A stretch of 64,000 nucleotides of DNA, from NCBI RefSeq assembly GCF_023078275.1, contig NC_062971.1:4092001-4156000 (forward strand), read 5' to 3'. The DNA comes from Leguminivora glycinivorella. Lineage: Eukaryota; Arthropoda; Insecta; Lepidoptera; Tortricidae. The position numbers and the translations under genes were made by a program. The notes under the pieces were generated by a model that was not told where the DNA came from, did not search any database, and saw nothing but the letters and a program-made list of their open reading frames with translations. Shown in pieces: positions 11,159-21,500 of the stretch (within the stretch, counting starts at the first letter, position 1; each line of letters begins with the position of its first letter).

Positions 11159-12655
11159 TTTGTTAGGTTTTGTTTACTTCAAGGTCTGATACAGAAACTT
11201 GAGTAATTCTCATTTAATTAATTAGAGTATTTTATTGTTCATTCGTTTGCCACCCGGCTTTTGTTTTGGGTCCTTTAAATTCGAGATCATTCAGTGCGGC
11301 AGTCTTTTTGTGACGAGATCCTCTTGTATAGTGATCGGACGGCCGTATAAGGGCCTGGAGCCCGGCATGCCACGTGCTGCCGTGGCGTTCCATATTTTGT
11401 GTGGTGCGTTCTGTCAGTCTGACTGGCAGAAACATGCTAAGGGTGGGAGTGCTCCGTGGAGATCCTCGGTCTGCAGTCTGCAGGTCTCCGGAGTCTGGCA
11501 GAAGTAAAAAATTAAAGAAGTAAAAGCTTTTAACATTTTGATGTGCAAGGAAACTTCTTCGGCGTACTGGCGCAAGGTGTCTTTGGACCTTGTTTTCGTA
11601 TGGAAGGGTCAGCCCTGTCCACGTGGCCAGGGGGCATCAGCACCGGAGTCCGGGGAGCAGCCGGCTCATCCCTGACAAGGTGTGTCTCCTGCCCGTTTCC
11701 TGCCGGTAGTGCTGTGTAATTCAGGTTTTAATTTCTGTGTAAAGTAATTTCTGATTTCATTTATTTTGAGAATTCTGGTGCATAACTTTAGGTAAATTCA
11801 TATTTAGTTTTTGTAGAATAAATGGTTGTAAGAAACCTTTTCCTGGACCCTCTTAAAGCGGCCCAGCTTTACCACTGAACGTAGTTCATATTTCTATATG
11901 GTGTCTAATTTAGTATTTTGGGAAACATTAAATGAAACCTTTCTGTAAGGCAAGATTTTCGTATAATAAATATATAAAATGTGATATTGTTTAATTTGTT
12001 TCTCCTCTAGCTTTCCTCCAGCAAGTATAGAGACACCATGTAGTTTTTGTTTTTATTATAAATTTTGTGCTAAATTGGGTGTATTTACTTTGAACTAGCC
12101 GGAGCTTTCCATTCCATTTTATTTACCCCCCACCAAATACACCTCCGTTACACATTCGGCCGCGATATGTATTTCTTTCGATTTGCAATTATGAATATAC
12201 AGTGAAGTGTGAAAGACAACTACAAAAATAATAAGAAATCATTTCATTGGTTCTCATCTTCTTTAAATTTCAAATTGATAAATGAAACATACGCACGGGG
12301 TCTAGGAATAGATAAAAAAAATAGGTGCAACCAATTAGCAAGAAGGTTCCCAATGGGACAGATATGAAATAATGGAAAAACATTGTACAGTCTAGTTTGC
12401 ATGTTTGAAATGCATGGATTTTGTATGTGATTTGTGATTAGTTCCACGAGGTCATTTTTTTTAATATGTCCCTCTGACATTTTGAATTGTGGCCCTAAAA
12501 TCACTCAGTAAAAAACGTCGCAAACCAGTGACCTTTAAAGTAATATAAGTATAGTAACAAAGTACCGAAGTAAAGTAACTAGGCACTTTAAAGTTTAAGG
12601 ATCAGTCAAAGTCCCCTTAAAATCCCAAATTACGCAAACCTCTAGCGACCAACAA
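11159..12655. other. unassigned stretch with a GC-rich patch (11270-11710)
   Basis: The patch has overlapping open frames on both strands (plus 11235-11507, minus 11232-11435) that I cannot assign. The remainder is AT-rich without recognisable features. Confidence 0.35.
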
Positions 12656-12954
12656 GGTTTCTAGTTAGTTCTAAGTACTTAGTAACCGACCGAAGGATCG
12701 GTTTCGGTTTTGGCCAGTGTCGGCCAAAAGACAGCCGAATCTTTCGGCCGGGCCTAAACTTACAAAATTGTACTTTTATGTCGCGTTGGGCTCATTTTTC
12801 CAGCATTTTAAAAATTCCTGATAAAGTGATAAGATAAGAGTTCAAACAAATAACAAATGACTAACTACTGTCAAAAATGGTGAACTCAAAAATACACATA
12901 TACAAGACTATGAGTACTAGGGTCTAGTTAATACAATATAACGCGCGGAGCACA

Positions 12955-14172
12955 AGGTCGACCAAACAAACGGTGGGCTGACGATGTAACCCAGGCCGCA
13001 GGGAAACAGTGGATGACGCTAGCCCTAGATAGGGACATTTGGAAAGAGATTTTTAGACCGATATCAGTGTTACCGACATTCAGCAAAATTTTTGAAAAGT
13101 TAGTGTTATTTCAGCTATTGCAACATTTTAACATCAATAATCTAATGCACAATAAACAATTTGGTTTTACACGGGGTCGCTCAACAACCGACGCTGGTGT
13201 TGAGCTAATCAAACAGATTTTCGATGCCTGGGAGGAGTCACAGGATGCCTTGGGTATCTTCTGTGATTTATCTAAGGCTTTCGATTGCGTCTGTCATGAA
13301 ACACTGATCAGGAAATTGCACTACTATGGAGTGCGAGGATCGGCACTGAATTTAGTCAAATCTTACTTACACGATAGAATACAAAGGGTCGACGTGAATG
13401 GACAGCGCTCACCGGGGTCACTAGTCTCTATGGGTGTACCGCAGGGATCAATATTGGGGCCTTTCCTGTTCCTTATCTACATTAATGACCTGCCATATCT
13501 TGTAAAGACCCACCATGATATAGTATTGTTTGCAGATGATACTTCCTTATTTTCAAAGCCAAACGTCAGCAACAAACTTGTGAAAATGTAAACAATGCTA
13601 TTTCCGAAGTAGTTAATTGGTTTAGTGTTAATAACTTATTGTTAAATGAGAAAAAGACTAAATGTATTAAGTTTGTAACGAGTAATGCTAAAAATGAACA
13701 AGCAAGTGTCGTTGTGAAGGATGAGGAATTGGAACTGGTAGATAGTACAGTTTTTCTTGGCATAACTTTAGATTCTAAACTTCAGTGGGGTCCCCATATT
13801 GCTACCCTCTCGAATAGACTGAGCTCTGCAGCATTTGCAGTGAGCAAGATCCGTCAGTTAACAGACGTGGAAACAGCTCGATTAGTTTATTTTAGTTACT
13901 TTCACAGCATTATGTCATATGGTATTTTACTATGGGGCAGTGCTTCAGAGATAAATACCATATTTGTTCTGCAGAAGAGGGCTATTCGAGCAATATACAA
14001 AATGAACCATAGAGACTCACTTAGAGATAAGTTTAAGGACATTAATATAAGCTCTGATATTTAGGAGGAGGCCTTCACCCAATGAGGGGTTCATCAAAAG
14101 GAAAGAAGATACAGACAAGAATATACATGTAAAACATTTCAGTAAATAAATGGCTTTTTTATTTATTTTACT
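12955..14172 (+). mobile_element. LINE insertion with 16-bp target duplication, apparently chimeric
   Basis: The sequence taacgcgcggagcaca occurs at 12939-12954 and 14173-14188, exactly flanking the insert. The insert's first 90 bases encode GRPNKRWADD..WMTLALDR, a C-terminal motif of RTE-type LINEs. From about 13048 it switches to the RT of a different, Jockey-like LINE and ends with that LINE's 3' tail. Confidence 0.7.
13048..14064 (+). pseudogene. Jockey-like LINE reverse transcriptase, 5'-truncated and frameshifted
   Basis: The frame opens RPISVLPTFSKIFEKLV, then QFGFTRGRST, FCDLSKAFDCV, GVPQGSILGP and the catalytic FADD box at about 13533. A frameshift near 13590 moves the rest into another frame (LLLNEKKTKCIKF, FLGITLDSKLQW, YGILLWGSASE) which stops at 14064. 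Endonuclease and ORF1 are missing. This is a dead copy. Confidence 0.88.
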
Positions 14173-14279
14173 TAACGCGCGGAGCACAGCGATTTTAAAT
14201 AACAAATCTTTTAAAGTGTCAGTTTCGGTTTCGGTTTCGGCCAGAAAACATGTTTCGGTCGGTCACTAGTTCTAAGTAG

Positions 14280-15115
14280 GCCGTGTAAATTAAACTTGTA
14301 GTAAGCAGGCAGTTTTAATTAAAACGATTGAAATTCCCACGTTTCGGTACACCCTTTGTTTTCATTATCATTAAGAGGCCTGCGATTTGTCTTCGTTAGG
14401 GCTGCAGCATTTGAAGATTGTTTCCTTGCTTAATTTGTAGCTAATGTGCAAAGCTTGAGCGTAACTTTGCAAGGCCTTGTCCTGTTAGCTTACTTTAATA
14501 AATATATGGACTAATAAGTATGTAGACGGGTGGCATTTGTATGTGAGAAGCGTTTGGCGTCTGCTAGCTCAATGAGTGGACGAATTGGGATAATCGCGGG
14601 GTACACTACAAAAAATTGGATACAGTACATAAACAGAGGGTTTTCGTTTCTCTTGGAATGGGCGATAAAACCTAAAAATGACGGCGTTAATGATAAATTG
14701 AGAATAATACATGCTTAAGCAAAAGAACACTTTAACAGTACACACGTTGCATTAAAAACGGTGTTAATCTGTCTCCCAATATATTCTTACTGATTTTAAT
14801 TATATTAAATATTACCAAAGAGGATCAAGTATTATATTAGAGAGTTACTGTCGAAGTAAAATGTGTAATCACAGTGCATAGACTGCCATCTCTTGACACA
14901 GGCTTAAAACTTTTGAACCTCGGTTTTGACAATTTGGCCCATATTTTTAGCTTGATACGACTGAGGTACGTTTTTTTCTTAGACTTTATCTGTCTATACG
15001 GAGTTATATGTCTTTGATATTACTGTCTGTTAAAATGTTATAACAAAGGCTTTTTCTTTGATTTTATTTTTAACTGTTGTGAGACATTTGTAGTTTGTTT
15101 TCTAGGATCGCGGAA
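14280..15115. other. no recognisable gene
   Basis: AT-rich interval; a 62-codon frame at 14530-14718 is not recognised. Confidence 0.4.
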
Positions 15116-15358
15116 TAGGCTAGTTTCCTGTACTTAAAATAAAATATTTTATGCAGTGCACGAAATAAAGCGCCACATAATTAGAAGAAAAATATGGACA
15201 GTAGTTATGTTTAACAAAATTTCTAAAATTTCTAAGTGAAAGATATAAAGTAAATGAATTGACCGTGACATAACTCCTCAGTATTTCATAGTATTTCCAT
15301 ATTAGCAAATCGTTTTGACAGTTCTTAAGTTGATTTGACTAGTAGGAAACTAGCCTAC
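15116..15358. mobile_element. MITE with TAGGCTAGTTTCCT ends, copy 1
   Basis: Begins taggctagtttcct and ends aggaaactagccta. A related copy in the opposite sense lies at 30538-30783 (shared ctagtcaaat, aactgtcaaaacga and the ttcgtgca block). Confidence 0.8.
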
Positions 15359-15496
15359 TAGCGGAGTTTCGTACTTGTACGAAGTATGGAGAAGAGAGAG
15401 AATTGTTATATGACAGCACTGCTATTGTTGGTTTTTTTTTACACACGAGCTTACGGTTTTTTTTATTTGTTAAGATTCATCATCCAGTTTAAATTA

Positions 15497-15991
15497 TTAT
15501 TATTATTATTATTGGGAGCCTATCATGTCCCACTGCTGGGCAAAGGCCTCCCCCCGCTTTTTCCACTCTTCCCTGTGTTGAGCAGTCCTCGGCCATTCTT
15601 CCAAAAAGGAGTCTAGCTCGTTCCGCCATCGCATACGTGGTCTGCCGGGTCCCCGTTTTGGCCTGGGCTGCAACTCTGTGGTGATCTTGGCCCATAGCTC
15701 ATTCGGCATTCGGCAGACATGACCAGCCCAGTCCCACTTCAGCTTAGCCGCTTTCCGAACTACGTCAACTATTTTCGTTTTGGAGCGCAGCGTGGTGTTC
15801 CGGATACGATCCGTTAACTTTACACCTAATATGCTGCGCTCCATTGCTCGCTGACAAACCCCGAGTTTGGACTTCTGACTCGCCGTCAAAGACCAAGTTT
15901 GGGCACCATAGGTGAGAATTGGAAGTATGCACATGTCCATGAGTCTCCGTTTGAGTGATAGTGGGAGGTCACCTTAAAAAATCAGTCAGGT
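15497..15991 (-). pseudogene. RTE-like LINE 3' end with 12-bp target duplication
   Basis: The minus strand encodes LPLSLKRRLMDMCILPILTY, the CQRAMERSILGV motif, KWDWAGHVCR and GPGRPRMRWRNELD, the C-terminal part of RTE-type reverse transcriptases, and ends in an (ATT)n tail. The repeat cagtttaaatta at 15485-15496 and 15992-16003 is the target duplication. The copy is 5'-truncated. Confidence 0.88.
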
Positions 15992-16003
15992 CAGTTTAAA
16001 TTA

Positions 16004-16275
16004 ACGTTTAAAAAATCACACTCCACTCATTTAACACCGTTTAATCACCAGTTGATCGCTCAAACGCTAAAGAATTTGACGCCACCAATCATTGTCAGCG
16101 TTATTTACAACGTCATTAGAGGAACCATAACTTACTAGTTATTAGCTTCTTGGTTACAAAATGTTTCCAGTGTAAATTGACCTTTATATTCTTAGGAGGG
16201 AAGAGCCAAAAAGTAGTAATTAAATAATCCGGCTCCTTGGATATGAACATTTCTTTTTATATGAAAATTGATGAT
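16004..16275. other. no recognisable gene
   Basis: Nothing assigned. Confidence 0.4.
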
Positions 16276-16440
16276 TCCCCGTGTGTGTTTGGGATGCCGT
16301 CGAAGTCGACTGTGGGATATAGGATCCATTGTGGTGTGGACGATGAGTTTACAGTCTGACACTATAATATCACAATTTCGTTTTTTTTTTCAAGCCCTTA
16401 ATTGCCAAGAGTGGCGCTGAATTTAAATCCTAGGCCACTA
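16276..16440 (+). repeat. SINE-like repeat, partial copy
   Basis: Carries tgccgtcgaagtcgact, gtgtggacgatgag and aagagtggcgctga, diverged relatives of the 2978-3222 copy; the tail is missing. Confidence 0.55.
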
Positions 16441-16871
16441 GAATCATTTTGACAGTAAACGACAATTCTATGGCAAATAAAGCACGGTGTCAATAAGACA
16501 AGATTCTACAATAGATTCTAGAGTGGTCTAGGATTCGAATTTGTTGACAGTACATGGGTCCATTCGTTTGAGAAGGCAAAACTTTGGAGGCGGACCGCCG
16601 CTTTCTTCATAACATTCAAGTTTATTGGGGGTCAAAGATATTTTCGCAAGATTTTGTGCGACTACTCGATCACTGTTAACGCAAACACGGTGTAGATTTT
16701 CAATATGGCCGAGTTAGTTTAAATAGGCCTTCTTGTTTAAGCTGCTTTTAAATAACTGCGGAAGGAATTTACACAAAATAAATGACTAACCACACAATTA
16801 AAATTTCAAAAACTTTTTCCTTCGTCGGTATCGTAGTAGACTGTGATTTTTCAATTTTGGTATAAACATGG

Positions 16872-17165
16872 CACAGAATATATAATAGTACAAGTACAGA
16901 AGGCCCACTGTTTGAAATGTTCACGTTCGGGCCGCTTTTAAATGCCTACAACAGTTCTAACAAAGAAGACAGACAAACAGACAGCACAGCGTCGGACGAT
17001 ACACAGACAGCCTACGTCAAAATTTATACTATTATATTCCAGTCTTGGGTTAAAAGTGGGAACGTGCGTTACAATTAAGAACGCGCACCACCACATTTTC
17101 CGCGAACTCGCGGCCGCCAGCATCGACTTGGCGCGGCGATAGTATCGCGGAGTTAGCCGCCCCTG
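16872..17165 (+). repeat. dispersed element with GC core, copy 2
   Basis: Same ends as 3941-4168 (cacagaatatataatagtac; cggagttagccgcccctg), with an extra internal stretch around 16960-17080. Two overlapping opposite open frames here are by-products of the element. Confidence 0.65.
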
Positions 17166-17179
17166 GTATAGGTAACTAG

Positions 17180-17334
17180 TCGATGGGCAAGCAACCTGTC
17201 ACTGCAACATCACAATTTTCGTTTTCTTTTTCAACCCTTTCTAAGAGTGATAGGACTGAAGACTGAGCAGTTTCGTGTAATCTGCCTACCCCTTCTCCAA
17301 ATACATTCGTAACTTTTGTATGTATGTAAGTGAA
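17180..17334 (+). repeat. SINE-like repeat, partial copy with tail
   Basis: Holds gcaacctgtcactgcaacat, ctgcctacccctt and tgtatgtatg. Confidence 0.6.
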
Positions 17335-17645
17335 AGTAATAGTTTCTTGTAGGTATATGTACACAGTTCTTATATTGTACCATCACATTATTACACATTT
17401 ACAAACGTCGATATAAAACGTTCACACGGCGATTAAGCCACGAAATGGCCTGTTCTACACCTCGATTGATAGCCTCTGCGGTATTGTATCCGTGTTAACG
17501 ATTATTTGCCTATTCACTTCTTTATTATGTGTTCAAATAATAGAAGGAATGTTAAGATTACTTTATGTTTAGTGGTCAAGTATATAGTCAAAACGAAGGT
17601 AATTTACAAGTGCCGGCCTAGGGGGAGTGACATCGAAACACTATA

Positions 17646-17765
17646 GAAGAGTGATAGGAAGAGATATACAATACAATACAATACAATACAATACAAATAT
17701 TCTTTATTGTTCACCAATATAACAAGATTACATATAGCTACGATATTAAGTATAACAACTTATTG
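17646..17765 (-). repeat. LINE 3' end with (AATAC)n tail
   Basis: A run of atacaatacaatacaat at 17665-17697 followed by atattctttattg reads, on the minus strand, as the polyadenylation-like end and tail of a LINE. Confidence 0.5.
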
Positions 17766-17829
17766 CTTCGTAAGATGGTGACGTTAGCTAGGGATCCTGA
17801 AAAACAGTTCCTATTCTATTATGTATGTA

Positions 17830-17925
17830 GTCAGCCAAGAAAGTGGTTTACCACTATTCGACTCTATTTCAAACACATAAGGTTGAAAAGTGGTAAACCA
17901 CTTTTTTACCTGACTGTACCTACAT
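17830..17925. repeat. short hairpin element
   Basis: agtggtttaccact lies opposite agtggtaaaccact, with outer gtcagccaa and ttacctgac, giving a roughly 95-base imperfect inverted repeat. Confidence 0.55.
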
Positions 17926-18443
17926 CATTATCAAAACTGCTATGCTTTTGTGTACTGTAAGAGGTTTCATATACGGAATGAAACCTTTTACAGCATTTGA
18001 TGTTCGGTGACTGGCAGTCCCCGATTTGAATTTAGAATATTAGATAAACGTCAAGGAGAACGAGCACTTGACGCGTCATTTGTATAGAAGCAGCAATTGG
18101 GAGTAGTTGTTGTAATTTAGTTCCCATGGAATAAAAAAAATATAGTTTCCCATTTGAAGTGTTTTAATGGTTGCCCTTCTCCGATAGGCCGTCTCTCTTA
18201 CAGTACCAAATCCCATGTACCTATTTAATTCAGCCTTTTTCTATCAAGGCATACGTAAAAATCTATTCGAGTTGAAGCACCCAACAACTGTCACAAAATA
18301 ACGGTATGTTTTTTTCAAAGTAAACAAAACGAGACTAAAAGATGAAAGGGAAATCCAATAGAAGTGAACCATGACTTCAGGCCAATCTATTGTTGTACTA
18401 AACTATATTTTTTGTTAATAAAGTCTGTCGTTCACTTTCACAG

Positions 18444-18547
18444 GCCAGTGCACAAAGAGTCTAGAATTGTATATTTAGAAATGGATATCAAAATAAAAGG
18501 GTACATTCTATATCTATTCGGCCTGTATCTCTCGGTGATTGGAATAG
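18444..18547 (+). CDS. shg: shg exon 1: 5' UTR end and signal peptide
   Basis: An AG acceptor preceded by a pyrimidine-rich run (ttcactttcacag) ends at 18443. The ATG at 18481 has G at -3 and G at +4. It starts MDIKIK followed by the hydrophobic stretch GYILYLFGLYLSVIGI, a typical signal peptide, and a consensus donor gtaagt follows at 18548. The exon ends in phase 1, which exactly suits exon 2. There is an upstream in-frame ATG at 18364, but it lies before the acceptor and would spoil the signal peptide. Link to shotgun rests on strand, phase and the absence of any other signal-peptide exon seen upstream; it is inferred, not proved. Confidence 0.65.
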
Positions 18548-21500
18548 GTAAGTAAATTCCTTTCAAGAGACTAGGTAGGAGACGCATCTAATACATACGC
18601 CTATAGTAAATAATTTTCATTTTCTTTAAACACCTTAATTGCCAAGACTGGCACTGAAACTTGTATTTTCATGTGCTCTGGCTACCCCTTTATGAGATAG
18701 GTACATTCGTGATTGTATGTATGTTCTTTTTATACCACGTCGATGGCAAACAGGTATACGGTCCGCCTGATGGAAAGCGGTCACCGTGACCTATGGACGC
18801 CTGCAACTCAAGGGGTGTCACATGCGCGTTGCCGACCCATTAGAAACTTGTACACTCCTTTTTTTAACAACCCCATACTGTAGTTCAACGGGAATACCTC
18901 GGCAGGGAGTTTATTAATTTTACATACATGTATGTATACATGTATGTATGTAAAATGACAGATCAAATCAAATATAATAAATTTATAATGCCAACATCCC
19001 AACGCTTAGAACCCGTTAAAACAGTCGTGTTCGACTGCCCGTTAATTTGGTGTTAAAAGACACATAATGTAAAGGCACTTAAAGCTCGGCCACACATGCG
19101 CGTTTTGAGAGCGAAGGCGGAGCGTTAGCGGAGCGTCGGCGTGAGTGGAGCGTCAGCGGAGCGCAATGATAGCTGTGCGCCGGACGAACGCTGGCGTTGC
19201 GCCCAGCGGACGCCGGCGATAGGGGTATTTGACTAAAAAAGCTGGCCAAAATTATTTATATACATTTTTATAAGTAGTTCCATTGTGTCAATACAAATAT
19301 GCTATTTTAATTTATTTTTATTTTTTCTTATTTGCATCGAGTAATGGCCAGGTTTTTATTGAAATACCCCTATGTGCGGCGGGAACTAACGAGCGCGGAT
19401 TGCGAGCGGAATGCGCGCGGATTGCGAGCGGAACGCCAGCGTTCGTCCGGCGCACCGCTATCATTGCGCTCTGCTAACGCTACGCTATCAAAACGCTTTA
19501 TGTGTGGCGGAGGCTTTAATGTTTTAAAAGGCACATAACATAAAATAGCTTCAACTAGTAGGTTCATGCTTTCCCTAATTCAGTCTAATTCGGGTACTAA
19601 TGTTCAAATTTGTACACAGTAAGCCTGGCGCCGGCATGTCGGGAAACCTCGCAAATCCTCGACAAATACACACATTACACGTATCCCTCACGAACAGAAA
19701 TCACACGTGGAAAGTCCACAATTAATCCGCACTGCCTATTACGGAGAAATAACCAACTAAGCCTAGTAAATTGTTTCCCTAAGGACTTCTGAATCCTTCA
19801 CAAAACAATGTTACATCGTTTCCATGGTGACTATACCTTATGGGGAGCATATAAGTGTTATTATTACATCCTATTCTATTTACAAACAGCAAAACATCTC
19901 GTTTATCACTTTGCAGACTCCGTCATACCCATATATTCTTACCCTTTGGGATATAAGATCAAATTTCGTATATTTTTCACTTTCACAACTGCATTATACG
20001 CTATTCAGTTTGTGGTCGAAGGTGGCCACCGGACCGGGTCGACCGTGGGAGTTTGCCCTTCGCCACTACCTTAATATTTGGCTATGAACCTAATGTAATT
20101 ATGTGAGAAAACCGGTGAAGCTGGTTTTTGAGTATTTTTTATTGCTTTTACTGTTATTTTTGCAAGTTTTATGGACTGAATAGATCGTGTCATGTACCAT
20201 TGGCAACACTGTTAGTTGTACATTTGTAATCCTTATTACAAGGGCATAAAGCCTACCGATGATTAGTTAGAGTGTTGCTGTTAGTACGAGGATGCGTGCA
20301 TTTGGTTCGTATTGTCATTATAAGGTTAGATTTGACTATAAGCGTCTCTGTAAAAGATCTATACAGGGTGTCCCACGGCGATGCCACATGGAGGGAAAGT
20401 ACCTTAAATATCATAGATAGCATATTTTGCTGAAAGAAGACTTCATTTTATTTTTAAAACTTAGTAAAAGTGCATTCAATTTTTTTTAATTTTTGCTATG
20501 AGAACTTATACAGGGTGTATTTTGATAGCGGGTCAGTAAGGGCAGCTATGAGATCCCGTAGTCCTACATGAAAATAGTCTAAGGGGACCATCCATCAATT
20601 TCAAATTGATGAAAAATGGCATTTACAGATTTTGGAAAAAAACATACAGGGTGCGATAAAAAGGGCATTTTTGACAAACTTTTTTTTTGGTGCATTGTCG
20701 TGAGTTGACCCCTAAGCAATTATTGATACTGAATAGTAATGGAATCGATTGGCATCATAAAAATACCATGTGAAAAAAAAAATATACAAATTGTATGGGA
20801 AAAGTTTTTCGCGATTTGTTACTTTTCTAGCCGGAAAATTTTTTGGTCCCATACAAGGTTTTGATCCTGGATAGGAATGGGATCGATTGGCGTCAAAAAA
20901 AAGTTTGTCAAAAATGCCCTTTTTCTCGCACCCTGTATGCTTTTCCCAAAATCTGTAAATGCCATTTTTCATCAATTTGAAATCGATGGATGGTACCCTT
21001 AGACCATTTTCATGTAGGACTACGGGATCTCATAGCTGCCCTTACTGATCCGCTATCAAAATACACCCTGTATAAGTCCTCATAGTAAAAATTAAAAAAA
21101 AAAAATAATTGCACTTTTGCTAAGTTTTAAAAATAAAATGAAGTCTTCTTCAGCAAAATATGCTATCTATGATATTTAAGGTACTTTCCCTCTGTGTGGC
21201 ATCGCCGTGGGACGCCCTGTATATTCTTTGATATTATTTACTGTTTCCCTTGTTTCTGATAATGTTGTCTAAACATACATAAAGTAGTATTTGTTTTACG
21301 AAATTAACAAATAATTTCATAAAACCCCTTGAGTTGCAGGCGTCCATAGGTTACGGTGACCGCTTTCCATCAGGTAGACCATACGGTCTACCTGATGGAA
21401 ACCTGTTTGCCACCGACGTGGTATAAAAAAAATGAAACAGTATAACAAGTTATAACATAATCAAGTCTCAAAACTAGATCACAAATCGCACATGAACCGT

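Larger units (their letters stand above)
12672..14272. mobile_element. MITE with CCGACCGAA ends, interrupted by a LINE insertion
   Basis: The left part holds gtaaccgaccgaa followed by repeated tttcgg; the right part ends with tttcggtcggtcac after tttcggtttcggtttcgg. These read as inverted repeats. The 12955-14172 insertion splits the element and is bounded by a 16-base direct repeat. Confidence 0.6.

Noticed and set aside
18364..18480. In-frame upstream ATG at 18364 extending the signal-peptide exon
   Set aside because: It precedes a good acceptor and would bury the hydrophobic segment 40 residues in; the ATG at 18481 gives a normal signal peptide.
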